Below, piece by piece: positions 31,765 through 44,924 of a stretch of 64,000 bases of DNA; the first letter of the stretch is position 1; every line of letters starts with the position of its first letter. Location: the NCBI RefSeq assembly GCF_036373705.1, contig NC_089869.1, positions 14,085,676 to 14,149,675 of the forward strand, in the 5' to 3' direction. Under the pieces are notes generated by a model, which saw nothing but the letters and a program-made list of their open reading frames with translations, searched no databases and had not been told where the DNA came from. Source of the stretch: Amia ocellicauda. Taxonomy: Eukaryota; Chordata; Actinopteri; Amiiformes; Amiidae. The translations under genes were made by a program, and so were the position numbers.

Positions 31765-34700
31765 CTTTATTGTCTATGTCATAATCAAACAGTGCGCTCT
31801 GGAAAGCAGAGATCCAAAAATCAACATAAAGGACTCTTTAGTTGCTCATGCATATGACGAGGAAAAGTGAATTATTCTTCTGTGTGTTATCTGTGTATCT
31901 GTTTATCTTTATAATTAATTATACATCTATCCCATGTATTCAAGTACAATTGCATTCGGAATAAGGCTACAGTTCAATGCAACATAGCTGTGCCGTTTTA
32001 CGCTTGAATAGTGCAGAACAAAAATAAATCAATCAGCAAACAGTGACAAATACGGTATCCACTGGCAGAACGAATAGAAAGATAAGACAGAAAGACGTTC
32101 ATTTACCTGAATCAGAATTGCAGCTAAAGCGCGTCTGGAGAGTAAGCCGACTGACCATGGACGTTAAATCCGTGCGTTATAAAGCCCACCCGCCCGTAAC
32201 AGCCTGCCAGCTTCAGGGTAGCTCCTACACCCCAGCGAGATATGTGCCCTCAGCCATGGCCCAAGGAGGGGAAAAGACGGGTTCCTGCACCTGCATACTT
32301 TACCCCCTTTACCCCTGTGTGCGCTGTACATTCAATGTTTTCATTCCTACCAACGAAGGTGAGGGTGGGTTATGTCTAACCTGTCATCTCCGCAATTATC
32401 AGATTTTCCGAGCTCACAGAACAGGTTTCAGGGCCCGGGGACCTGTGCTTATGATGAATCTGTTTCTGGTGAGCTTGACAGCAGCACAGAGCTGCCTTCT
32501 CACTAGATGTTTCCCAGATTTCAAGGTGTGATTGCTGCTCAGTTTAAACAGTTTGCTCCCTTGGGTACCCTGCACTGAACAGAGACAAAAGTGTCCACTG
32601 GGGTTACATCAGTGCCCTACATTGCATTTTCATGTTCAAACATACAAAATCCTTGAATTGGGCTCTCAGAAGATTTCCAGACCAATAAAACAATGCTTTT
32701 ATTATTAATAATTTTTTAATGGAACTTGTGGCTTCTCAAAATAATGAACTTGTATCACAGACCCCAGTGGATTTGAACCATATGGAAACATCCAAAACAC
32801 ATTCCAGTTGGGACTTCCTAGTCAAGGTTTCTTTTGCTGCATGAACCTTCTTGTTTATGGGTCAAGGAACTGCGCTGAGTGAATGTCTTTTGAACTGCAT
32901 ACTTAATATTGTCTTTCTTGAGGCAGTTGTCCAGGTGTCATCAATTTTTGTTAGGCACCAGCTTTGGCTTTAGAGAAACAAATATCTAAAGTCTTCTGAA
33001 TGCAGTACAGTAGCTGCAACATTTTTTCTTTTTTGGTTTTTTCAGATTTTGTATGCATCTTTAAATGTGAAAAAAAAGGTTAACCAAATTCAAAACATCC
33101 AGTTACGTGAGTTCCACTCAGAATACCTAGAAAGACAAACCGCAGCTGATAAACTGATATACAAACCATCAAAGTCCAAATTTGTAAATCAAATGAAATG
33201 GATGTGATGCTTGGAATTTAAATGTAGAAATTATTCATGTATTCCAAGTTTACCGTATTAACCACATATGCAGTGACTAATAACACAATGAAAATATGAC
33301 TGGAAATTGTTGAATGCATGCCAGCTTTCACATGAAGAGGCTTAGGGGCAATATCTCGTGCCAGGAGCCTGCAGGGAACAAAAACTATTTTGAGGTCTGA
33401 GTCTCTTAGGGAATACTCAGTGACATGTAGAAAATGTGACTGGGACCTTGTCTGGGGCTGTCCCTTCCATCTGTCAGCAGGACACCGAAAGGACAAGGTC
33501 CTAAAAAAGGTCACAATATCCAGGGAGAAAAAAGGTGCTTTGCAAAGATAACTCCATTGTTCAAAACTAACATCCACAAAGAGCTCCACTCACTGAGCAA
33601 TGCTGTATCTGGTGAGTTTGTTGGGCACGTCAGTGTTTCGTCTGATTGAGGGACAGCTCAGGTGGGATTTTTAGAACAATACGAGGGACTGGCTGCTGGA
33701 TGTCTATGAATTAGTAACTCACATTCTTTATCAGTGAGGGAAGAGCTCAGGGCAGAGAATTAACACGTCACACGCAGTAGACAACCAAATAAAGCCATTG
33801 TCTCAACCCTGGCTGTTTCATGGATTTCTGATTGAGGCACCGATGTGTCTGTTTCAAACCCTGTCTGCTATTAACCTTGCATTTAAAACTGATCACCCTA
33901 TTATATGAAATCCTGTAGCAGCCAATTCTATGACAGTTTCAAACTACTCTAGTGACAGGGGAAGGGGGTTCTTAATAGGACTGACAATTACTCACATTTC
34001 AGAGGTAGAAACATCTGATTTACAACATCGCTTAAGGTACAGCTCTCTGTCAGTAATCAGCCTTAGCTTTCCTGAGCACGCTGCTCATTGGCTCCCTATA
34101 TAGACATGTCTTGAATTGTACTGTAATTTGATACGTTTTCCATTTCTCTTATACTTACCTATTTATTTAATAAGTGCTTTGCATGCCTACTTCAAGTTTA
34201 ATCCTCCTGAATGACTTGCTGTGGTTTTCCTAAGATGCGGCACTTTAAAAAGCAATTTTAAAACATCTAAACACTTCTGTAGGTTCACTGATAATGAGTG
34301 TGAAACACTACAATAATACCAATACAAAGTGGGAACATCAAAATCAAAACACTTTTTAAAATGTAAACAGCCTTAGCCTACATGAAACATTGTTGTCAGA
34401 AATATATATATATATATATAATTTATCTGTAATTGCTTCACACTTGCATATCCTAGTTTCCAGAAGGTGAATAAAAGGTACCCTCTCTCTCCAGCAGATG
34501 TCAGGTTTGAGTAGAACTGGTCGTGTTTCTGGGGCACATAAAACATCCTCAAGTCAGGGATTGTAAGTAAGAAATATGTGGCTTTCCCAAATTACCTTCT
34601 TCACTGCAAATATTTCATCATTCAAATATCTTCCCTTGTTTGACACAGTTTCTGGCTGTATGTGGCCTTGTGTCACATGACTTTAACAGTGTACGACTAT

Positions 34701-36539
34701 TTGTGTTCAATCAGACCTGATCATATCGTAGATGTTCTGCATAATTTGCCTAACTTAAAACCTTTCAATGGGAGTAATAAGATTCTTAAAATACATACAG
34801 TCAATTATTAATATTTTTTACATCTTTGCTCATGGCCTGGTGTGCAATTTCAGCCCTTGTGGAACAAAAGAAAACTTCAAACTGCAAGTGATGTGGCTTG
34901 TTATGATAGCCCACATCCCTGAACTAGTAACAGCAGTAAGAACATGTGGATGTTGCCAGGAACAGAAAAGCCAGAACTAAAAGTATTAATTTGTTCTTCT
35001 CTGTGGGGTCAAAAAGAACAACACACCTTAACCCCCTCATGCTAGAACCGAACTGCATGATTAGACTATTAAACAGGGAACGAGATTGTATTCAGATATA
35101 TATGATTTAAATGTTAGGTATGTCACTGAAACAAGACCAAAGCATAGATTTCGGCACCCGTTGCTCGTCTTTGTAATTGGAGATTAGGAACAGACAAATT
35201 CGGGTGTCTTGCGTCTTCTCTCACCGAACGCCCCTCCTCGTGAAGAGTAGTTATGGATTTACAATTATCATACTTTATCTTCTTCCTAGGATCAATGGAA
35301 ACCCAATCATGGTATCGAACCCTTTTCAGGCTCAATCTTATGCAGAAAAAGTCATTGATTAGCAAGTCAATCAAGGCTTATCAAGGCGTGTGCTTACAAG
35401 GTTCTCTAGTCTCGTTTGGTTGAGATTGTGAAGGCTATCTGCTGTTTTTTGACGGAGGGAAACAAACACACTGATACAAGGCGTAATAACCATCATAACC
35501 ATCATGATAACAACAACAAGAACCTTTTAAACATGTTGTATGTACAGTCAAATTTCTCCTTTAACCTTATGGGATTTCTATTGAAAAATGGAAGGGTTTA
35601 ACTATGACTTACAGTATCAGTTCATTCTCCCAAGGGCACAACGCCACACACACACACACACAGACACACACACTCCCCCCCAGCCTGCTCCGGTGGCAGA
35701 GTGAAGGACAATGCAGCTGCATTCTCACACATACTGGAGTGGGAAGGAAGGCCCATTTGTTTATCGTCAAGGATGCCAGATGTTGATGGATGCTCAGACC
35801 TCAGACATGGCAGGCAGTGATCAATACACTGTATTTTCTGTCTAGAATTATGCTTACAAGGCATAAAGGAATCTGGTCTGGTAGAATTCAATTAAATTAT
35901 CTGGGGAGGAGGTGGGGGGGCTACTTTTCTTATTTACAGAGATGACCTCTGTTATGTATGAGATGTCTTGCGTTACCGAAAACAAATTGTCACTTTGATG
36001 GAGACCCCACACTTGGTGTTTGGAACAGTTTTAGCTTTTCTCAGCAGAGATGTTTACTAAATGAAAGGTCAAATTGTGTGCATCTTAACTTTAATGACAC
36101 TATCAATTATTCTAGAAATAATTGTAATAATAATTTAGAAATTAGAGTTCCTAACTGCTTACAAGTTGGAGCCACATGAACTCAATATAACCTTTTTATT
36201 TTCTCTTTGAGTTTTTTTTTAGGTCAGACAAAACATAACAAATGTTAAACGGTATGGGCACCCATTTTCTTCCAGCAAACAGTTTAAAACAACACAAAAA
36301 GGGGGGAAAAGCTTCTAGTTCCATAGAAGTAGGAGGAATCCAAACTTACTGGGTTATTCAACAGAAATGTGCAGTTAAAATACATTTTTTTCTTATGCAC
36401 TAATGTTTTTCTCACAAGAATATCAGCATGGCTATAAATATATATCTAAAACACACACACACACATTACCATATACAGACTCATGTATGTATATACAGAT
36501 ACACACCTGCAAAACAAACACAGTCTCTGAGAAATGCTG

Positions 36540-36930
36540 AACTGTAATTTATTGGTCTCAGAGGGCGAGGGCTCTAAACTTCTTTGACTTCCTTCGCCAG
36601 ACTATCAGATTAGAGCTCCTTGTTACACGGGTCTGTCTAGCGAAGAAACCATTACTTCAGAGCCCAGCTGAGCTCCCGGGCTCTCATCCAAAGCAGCTCC
36701 TTTCCTCCTGCTCCGAGACTCACACAGAGGGTTTGCCATAAGTCATCCTGGCAGGTCAACAGCATAATCGCAGGCCAGGTCTCGGCCTGCTGCAGTGTGA
36801 ACAGTCCCGGACGGCGCTGATAAGGCTGTAGGTGGAGTTCCTCACTTTCCTTGACCCGCTGAAAGCCTGCAGATCCCTCAGATACAGGGAGGACCCCAGC
36901 TGCTGCTGAGAAACTACAGCTCTTAATACA
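36540..36930. promoter_or_regulatory. Candidate conserved non-coding block in the desert
   Basis: A repeat-free, GC-balanced island in otherwise AT-rich DNA with no reading frame that looks coding. Choice of the block rests on composition only; conservation was not tested. Confidence 0.2.
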
Positions 36931-38567
36931 TTGAACTCCACAGTGCACACTACTGTTTTTTATACTGTAGGAAATGTCTTATCCCTCCCTGTACATGAAG
37001 ATTAGTCTTATTTATTCATTAATTTATTTATGTATATGTGTATTTTCTTCATGTGGTGCTCTAATACGGAAATTACCATACAGGAAAACAGAGCACGGCT
37101 TTATTTTAACTGCACTCCAATATCCACTCACAGTGGCAGTCAACTGAAGATCTATAGTAAAGTCAAATATAAACAAGGGGCACATTAGTGTTCACACTGA
37201 CCGTGAAAAAAAAAAAGGAGACTCATCATTAGACTCCAAATTCCTTACAATATAGGGTTTCCCAATCCCGAATCATCAGTGTTCTTCACCATTGTATTCA
37301 TTTAAACCTTAATTTAACTAATCATTGTTTTAGTACCTCTAAAATGATATTAACACCCTGCAATCCACAATTTAAAACACACACAAAAAGGGTTTAATCT
37401 TATAATTCATTTGGTCAAGGGTTTCATGTATTAGCAGAGTGCAGCGTGAACAACAACCTAGCAGACACTGAGGTCCCAAAGACCCACATTTGGGCAAAAC
37501 AGCCTTTTCATATATACAATGTACAATATATAATATACAATACAACTCTCAACATTATGCTCTGCAACATTAATATACTTTCTCCACGAGTGTTTATGTT
37601 TCTGGAGGCCTCCAAGCAACCACTTTCAGTAGTCTTCAAATACTGTCCGTCTCACAGTATAAAAAGCCTCTAAACCTGGCTGCTGCAAACTGAAATGAGT
37701 GACAACCAGAAACAGTTCATAAAAATTATTTCTGCATCTTTAAAGTGAACAGAGGTTTCCTGAAAACAAATATTTAAATTAGCTTATGCCACGGTTTCAA
37801 ATGTCTGCATAGAAAGAGATTTGAATCAAAGGGAACAGTCCGAGTTCTCAGATAAACTTGTCATTTTGAGGGTTTCTGCCTTTTGCAAATGTAAATTACT
37901 GACATCTAATATTGTGACACATTATTATCTCTGTCCTGCTGAGAGAAGGAGGAGAGACGATCATGTAAAATTGATTTGTACCCGGCTTTCCAAATAAATA
38001 CATGTCCAGCACATGATTGTGGCCATTTCAGTCAAACTACATGAACTCAGTGACGTGTGCCTCTTAGACCTAGACAAGACAGACAGATTGAAAATTGTCC
38101 AACTCAAGAGGTATTAAGGCCTTCCAATTAATTCTCCTGTTTAATATTTTCATAACCTCTCTAGCTACCCTCACTCACTGTGTATAATGATCTATCAAAG
38201 ACCTGCAGGCCTTATTTCCTGATGCTGGTCCAATGAAAATGTAAAGCTAAGAGCATCCCACGCCCGCACCCTGAACACTCCCCAGAAACACCCTGGGCAA
38301 GGAAAGCATTTCAAAGGTTTTTAAACCAACACGGTGCCACATGGACAGCTGCCAATGACATTACGTTGCAGAACCAAACAATTACAAACACATTAAGCAG
38401 CATTAAAACTGGCAAGAGTTGGTTGTGAGAGATAAATACATATTTGTTTACTGAGACTAGTATCAACACATTGAACTGAATAAGACCCCACCCACAAAGC
38501 ACTCACACACAGTGACCTGTAAAAAATATAAATACTAGTGGAAAATTCTTGTAGTTGTACAGCTAAT

Positions 38568-38571
<4 letters not shown>

Positions 38572-38644
<73 letters not shown>
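38572..38644. repeat. (TA)n microsatellite
   Basis: An uninterrupted TA run of about 73 bp. Confidence 0.95.
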
Positions 38645-38647
<3 letters not shown>

Positions 38648-39859
38648 GTAACTAACATGCCAACTCATTCAGATATCTGATACTCAAAGAAGCTAAAAGG
38701 GTGAAACCAACAGCTATACATTACAGCTTGCCAAAACCGCACCTGTGTTGCAAATATTGATACAGATATAAATATAGATACATACATACTCATAAAATGA
38801 CACTTATTTGCACTGACGGGTATAGGAGTTCCAAATATTACTGACAATATAGATTACATTACAATAATCAATACTAATGTAGAAATCACGTTTTTAGGAA
38901 TGCAAGTCATTGTATGGAGATAGGAAAACGTACATATTGCCCCAACAGCATCTGTCTGTGACAGCCTGGGATCTGAGGCTTGTTAGCATGAAAAACTTCC
39001 CCATTCAGGTCGGGTCCTTGACCTGTCTGCTTGGGCTCTCTGGGGCTGAACTCCTGTCCAGCGTGAGGTCATGATGAAGATGATGAATTTGCTTGTCCTT
39101 ACCGCTGCAGCCGCCTCCCCGTTACTGTTTTTCAGGCCTGGGTTTTGTTAGCTCCAGGAAACAGCCTCTTCCTCCCTGTAAACAGTGCTCTGGGTCAGCC
39201 GGCATCGAGACCGGCAGTGGCACGCTATGGTCACTGTCAGTCCATCCATCCATCTTGGAGTGGGGCGGGACACTGGGGACAGAGACACGCAGGGGCTGGA
39301 CACTGACTCCGAGGTGCAGACCCCAGAGGTTAACTCCATCCAGCCTTAATGATCGTTTTCTCTCCAGGCACGCAATGCTCGCATCTATTATTACAGCCAA
39401 TTAAAGGGGTCAATAAAATAAAACGACAAAAGACAACGTGACAAATCAAGCTAATATTCCTCACGGACCAGGCAAAGTCGTTTTCCGATTTTTCCGAAGC
39501 AAACTGAAACTGCGCGTTTATATTGCAAGTACAAACTGTCGGTGATTTGTGCGTGCTAAAAAAAAACAACGGATAGTTGTCAAGTTTCTAAGATTAAGCT
39601 ACTTGAATTAGCCTATTAAGTGTGATCAATTTGAGCATTGTGGTCACCGTCTATATGTATGTTGATTAAACTCTTATACATGCATTCAATGAATCTGACT
39701 AGTATTGGGATGGGATACTCCTGCCAATGCAACAGTAGTAGTATTTTTAAGGTAGGCCTATATTCATAAAGTGTGGGCTACTTTATACACAGCTGGGACA
39801 CGGACCTTGATTATAGTCCTGCACTACAATCTAAGGGAAATGGACACTTCAGTGGATAA

Positions 39860-40220
39860 TGAAACTGCCTCCGAGCGCACGGCGTGGAGAGGGACATGAG
39901 CAGCGCAGGACGGTTAGAGGCTCTTACCTCTTTTGGACATGTCCATTAGAGACCAGGCCTGAGAGCAGCAGCCTGGATTGGGACACAGGCTGTGTTTAAC
40001 TGAGAGTAATTAATGACACAATGTGCTGTAGGCTGTAAAACAGACAGGCCGGCCATCGCTAAGCAGGGCGAGGGAGGAACTGTTTACGAGATAGAGAGCC
40101 GATAAAGCGCTGTCTGTCTAAGCGCGCTAATGGCGGGAGGGGGATCCGGCTGTCAGCGCCTGATTGAATGATCTGCCCATTTTAACCAGTTCAGAGCCAA
40201 GGGGACATCTCTTCCTCGTC
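39860..40220. promoter_or_regulatory. Candidate NKX2-3 or regional enhancer block
   Basis: A CpG-containing, repeat-free island of about 360 bp. It includes a palindromic p53-type half-site GGACATGTCC at 39935-39944, a TAATTAATGACA homeodomain-like motif near 40008 and CGATAAAGCGC near 40100. Frames are interrupted, so it is unlikely to be coding. It is unlike the AT-rich microsatellite DNA on both sides. Regulatory function is inferred. Confidence 0.3.
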
Positions 40221-40705
40221 TATTTTTATTCGAGAAAATTCCCAGACAAAATATGGCTACAAAATCCGTATTTGTACATGATTGGAATAAAGAGAGTTTT
40301 AAGAGAATGGACGGAACGTTGAAAATAGAAGCTGCATCCCTGATCTTAGGAAATAATCAATCACTCACGAAATTCATATACGTAAAACAGGGCCCGAGTT
40401 AATAGTGTTTCAAACCAGACAGCATGTATTCAGGATATTCTAGTGGTTTGTTTGAATACGTTGCATTTGAATTCACATTGTTGTGTCGATAAAAAAGAAA
40501 GTGCTGCCGTTTCGTTTTTGTTTTTGTTTTGTTGTTTTAATTAGAAAATCGACCAGTGAAATCTGCAACATATGATACATTACCAAACATTGTCTCACAA
40601 CCTTAAACCCGTTACATAAATCTATCCTGTATCGTATACAAATCAAAGCAAATTCACGTAGGCCTAACAAACTGGTTTACATCTAAAATATATTTAAAAC
40701 GTGTA

Positions 40706-40715
<10 letters not shown>

Positions 40716-40781
<66 letters not shown>
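40716..40781. repeat. (TA)n microsatellite
   Basis: A pure TA run of about 66 bp, preceded by short GTGTATAT variants. Confidence 0.95.
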
Positions 40782-40782
<1 letters not shown>

Positions 40783-41217
40783 TGAATGTATGTACACTGC
40801 TTATACTTAGCAAAATTATGCCGATATCTGGATTGCACTTCATTTCTAATTAGTTCGGACACAATTTTTTTGTTTTGTTTTACAATTTTCAGTAATGTAA
40901 CTAATTAAAGGTTATGAATATAATATGAGGAACGTCGTTTTGTAGTTTGTGTTTTTGTTCTTCTGTCTCCACAATTTCCTTATGGGGTGTATAACTTAAC
41001 CAATGAATTTGTACATTTTGAAAACTGCAAGGTTTCTTATCTATTTATAACTACGGAAATCTTCGCATTGTTAATAGTTTAGCGACCTTCAAGGCAAAAT
41101 AATGGTGTTTATTTAAACACCATAAAACTCGGTGGTGGCTGGTTCTAGGAAACGAGGTTCAATTTTTCAACTGATCAACTTGAATATTAAAATCTTTATC
41201 GACAGAAAATATTATTC

Positions 41218-41218
<1 letters not shown>

Positions 41219-41271
<53 letters not shown>
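41219..41271. repeat. (AAT)n microsatellite
   Basis: A trinucleotide array of about 53 bp. Confidence 0.95.
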
Positions 41272-41458
41272 TTCTGAGCTCGTGAACAGATTTATTTTAT
41301 TTTATTTCCCACATAAATCACGAATTCCTCTGGCCCGTAAAACTGCTATGTTTCATTCTAGTTTGGCGTGGTCTCTGACAGAGTACGAGAAACAGAAGTT
41401 CACTTAGATAAACCATTCAACGCCACAAGTTGTACAAAATAAAGTTTAAATCCTACTA

Positions 41459-41460
<2 letters not shown>

Positions 41461-41522
<62 letters not shown>
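41461..41522. repeat. (AT)n microsatellite
   Basis: A pure AT run of 62 bp. Confidence 0.95.
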
Positions 41523-41525
<3 letters not shown>

Positions 41526-41698
41526 AGCACATGTAATACTATATCCAATAGATGAATGGATTGATTTTAGTTTCAATTGTATAACATTTTCACTACATTT
41601 GTAAAGGAACATTTCTACATAGTGCATCATTCAATGTAAAATAATTCATGCGAAATACAGAACCACCAACATTTAGAAGATTATTAAAATCATTGGGA

Positions 41699-41701
<3 letters not shown>

Positions 41702-41757
<56 letters not shown>

Positions 41758-41780
41758 GTTGTTGTTGTTGTTGTTATTAT
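41702..41780. repeat. Compound (ATT)n(GTT)n microsatellite
   Basis: About 56 bp of ATT units followed by about six GTT units, the same order as at 30253-30323. Confidence 0.95.
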
Positions 41781-42788
41781 GATTACGGATATGAGTCATA
41801 TAAATCAGCATGATGGAAACATGATGTATATAATTTTATACACAACTGATTTAATAGTGTGTATATGCATGTCGTTTTTAAATGATCTGTGGTAGATAAC
41901 TGCTGTTCGACTTTATGAAGCAATTCGTTTTTGAACCTTCAATTTTCCTAATGAAGTGTAAAACCTCATTGTGGGTTAGCTGATCGGAGCCAGTCCGACA
42001 GAGAGAGGGATCGGGACACAGTGAAAAGTGCAAGTGAATTAATAACAGGGAAGGGGGACGACACACAACATAAATATTGGAATTACAATTATGGGCACGG
42101 GTGATCAGTGCTGTTTTGTATTTATTCACGTTTAGACGAACCCGGATCACATGCAACAATGAACCCTCTTGCCAACTGTAGATTATAGCCTAGTCTTGTT
42201 CTCGAAAACTAAAGCAGAGCCGTTATCAGGAATCAGGGTGTCATTTGCAGTAGCTCGCTGGTCCAGAGTTTTGGACCAAATCATTACTTTGACCTGCCCG
42301 CTAATCCTGAAGTACAAACCTGTTTCCTAACACGTTTAAATCATTGTCAGAAGGCATACATAATCCCAAACTCTTTTGTACAACATGCATTATGGGTGGT
42401 TTGCATTTCTCTTTGGTAATATACACACTATATGGAATAGTGTAACAAAGCTGAATGATGGGAGTTCAAAAGAGATGCTGGGGTTGTTTGTTGACAGTTA
42501 TTATCGGAGGTAATTTCCAGAGACTACTGGTATCTGCTTTCCATGGTCAGATAGGCTTCATGGATCAGTGAGATACCGTGTCCTAATGGAGCTATTAGCG
42601 GCCTGACTGCGGCTCTGCTATCCAAACACAGTCATGGGATCTGCCCACACCCACGACCCGCAGCATTAAATGAGAACAGAATTAGTTTCATCAGTTAAAT
42701 CTGCAATTATAAATATAGTTTCATTTCCAAGTTGAAATTCCAAGTCTAGTTTATCATACGACGACAAGAATACCCTTCATTACAAATC

Positions 42789-42809
42789 ACAACAACAACA
42801 ACAACAACA

Positions 42810-42906
<97 letters not shown>
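42789..42906. repeat. Palindromic compound trinucleotide array (AAC)n(AAT)n(ATT)n
   Basis: About 21 bp of AAC units, about 50 bp of AAT units, then about 45 bp of ATT units. The AAT and ATT halves are reverse complements meeting at about 42862, so the array can fold into a hairpin with arms of about 45 bp. Confidence 0.95.
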
Positions 42907-43950
42907 TCAAGTTCAATTTAATTAAATTAATTATTTCCGAAACCACAGGCGTGACCAAAAATTGAATGCATTTATGCAGATCTATCCCTATATTATTTTA
43001 AAGCAAGACAGATTTCGATTGTTCTCAATAATAAGTTTCATGTGACAAGTTTCATGAGAAATATGTGGTAGTTCGCTGGTGCTCATTTTGTAAAAACATC
43101 ATTAGGACACATTACTGGGCAATCGCTCCCACCGGAGTATTTGCTGACCACCATTGAATTACAGTGTTGGGTACTTATCTGTTTGCAGCCCACTTGTTAT
43201 ATAGGTCATAAAACGCATCCTGTCTGTATTTTAACAATAGCAATGCCATGTATCTGGGGATTTTGGCTATAGATTTATTTTGTTGTCCTTATTACCTTTA
43301 ATATCGGGTAAACAGTAAAACCCAGGTGGTTGATCTTCAATTGAGGGAAGCACTAAATCAAAACTAAATACTGTGCTTCCATCCGATGACATGTGAGATA
43401 TTTCAGAAGAGACATGAGCAACTTGGGCCGTGACAACCATGCTCTATAACGCAATTGTGAAGGCAAATTGTGTTCTTCTGGTACTTACATAAACCATGAT
43501 CACTTCAATATGTTCACATTTATTTATACTGCAGATCGTGAAAATCTGGGTGCTACACCGGAACAGACATTTTATTAGTATTTGTAGTAGTATTATACTA
43601 TACTATGAAATTCCTTCAATTCGAATAATACGCCGTCTGTTCTAACATGAACGTATACTTAATCGTTACTTGTGATTGTCAAGAGTCACGTTCTAATACT
43701 CATAAATACATACATAAATGAATACATGAATTCATAAATAAATAATAATATATTACGAACTATAATTAGAAAGAACAACATAGCAACAGAACCTTTGCTA
43801 ATCATACTTTTAATGTAACTTTTTGCACTGTATGTGTATGCAGTCTCACTAATACTCCAGCACTTGTCCAGTGCCTGTTTCGTTTAATATTTACACAGTA
43901 TGTGTTACCCTTATCACAGTGATTTTAAAGGACCACACACTCTTAGATCG

Positions 43951-44083
43951 ACACAACTTTGTGTTCAAATTGACCAAATTACAACACAATAATGTGTATT
44001 GTTAAAACTATCATGTATTTTTGCAACTCAGACTTTTGTTAAATAGACACATTAACATGGTAAATTGGAACACAAAGTTGTGC
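43951..44083. mobile_element. Possible MITE or degraded inverted-repeat element
   Basis: Arms 43951-43975 and 44059-44083 (25 bp, about three mismatches) are inverted around 83 bp. The neighbouring sequence to about 44165 continues the CACA/TGTG-rich pattern. It has no coding capacity and no clear target duplication was found, so family assignment is open. Confidence 0.35.
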
Positions 44084-44434
44084 TGTCCTTGAACAAACAG
44101 CATGTGTGAAATGTAACATTATCAGATGTAACCTGTGTTTGTTCAAATGACCCTTCTAATTGAAAGTATGTATTTTACAGGATACAGTTGTAAACATGGT
44201 CACCAATATATTCAAAATCATTCACTTTTGGTTATTCAACGCACATGATTTATCCTTATGGCTCAAAAATCACAGCGTAGATTTTGAAAACTATTTCCCT
44301 TGAAATCCATGACAACTTCAGTTTAGTGTTCAACGAGAAACAAATGAGACAGCCATGAAATATAATACACTGTGGATTTATCTAATGCAAGATCATTAAT
44401 CAAGACAAAGGCATCTAGTACCCCAGCCATTCAG

Positions 44435-44560
44435 TATATATAGGGAGATGTAGTGGCGTTATGATGGATTGGAGAGCAGAAACCACAACTGTACCCGATC
44501 CGCGCCGCTGGACGCACAATCTGGTTTAATTCATCTTCGGGGTCTGCCTGGTCTTCGGGT
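44435..44560 (+). promoter_or_regulatory. Candidate promoter of an unannotated transcript
   Basis: A strong TATA-type element TATATATAGG at 44435-44444 is followed within 100 bases by a small CpG-rich stretch (near 44495-44520). No coding exon follows. It could be the start of a long non-coding RNA in the GOT1-NKX2-3 interval or an enhancer. Confidence 0.25.
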
Positions 44561-44750
44561 ATATCTCTGACAGTGCACATCGATTAAAAAACACAAGAAC
44601 ATCTATATGGACGTGTAATGACCTATTCATCTTGGAAAATATCCAATGACAGCCTCGATAGATAAAACACTCAAAAGAGTCCGAGATAAAAAGAAAAATC
44701 ATGCTTTACTTTAAAATGTAATTTTTTATATTGAGTATTCGGGATATGTT

Positions 44751-44765
44751 GGGGGGGGGGGGGGG
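44751..44765. repeat. Poly-G run
   Basis: Fifteen consecutive G. Confidence 0.95.
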
Positions 44766-44924
44766 TGTTGTGCATGGAATTGAAGCATGTGTTTCTGTGG
44801 AGCACACCTTACATCTGTGAAAGCTCATAATTCTCCTTTGTCCAAAACAAACCAACAAAAGCACAGTCATACACAGCCTTTAAGCAACACAAGTGCACAG
44901 GATCTGTTTGGGGTGAGGAGAGAA

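Larger units (their letters stand above)
29330..39850. other. Gene desert between GOT1 and NKX2-3, proximal part
   Basis: No recognised coding exon. The stretch holds simple repeats, listed separately, and quieter islands such as 36540-36930. A 162-codon frame without an ATG start at 32043-32531 has no recognisable domain. An unannotated long non-coding RNA cannot be excluded. Confidence 0.6.

Noticed and set aside
32043-32531. Open frame of 162 codons in the desert
   Set aside because: It begins with GTG, its first ATG is at 32157, no domain is recognisable and splice signals do not define an exon. It is most likely a chance frame or part of a non-coding RNA.
42789-42906. Tandem array considered as a CRISPR-like or satellite structure
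   Set aside because: Pure trinucleotide repeats without spacers in a vertebrate genome; it is a microsatellite.
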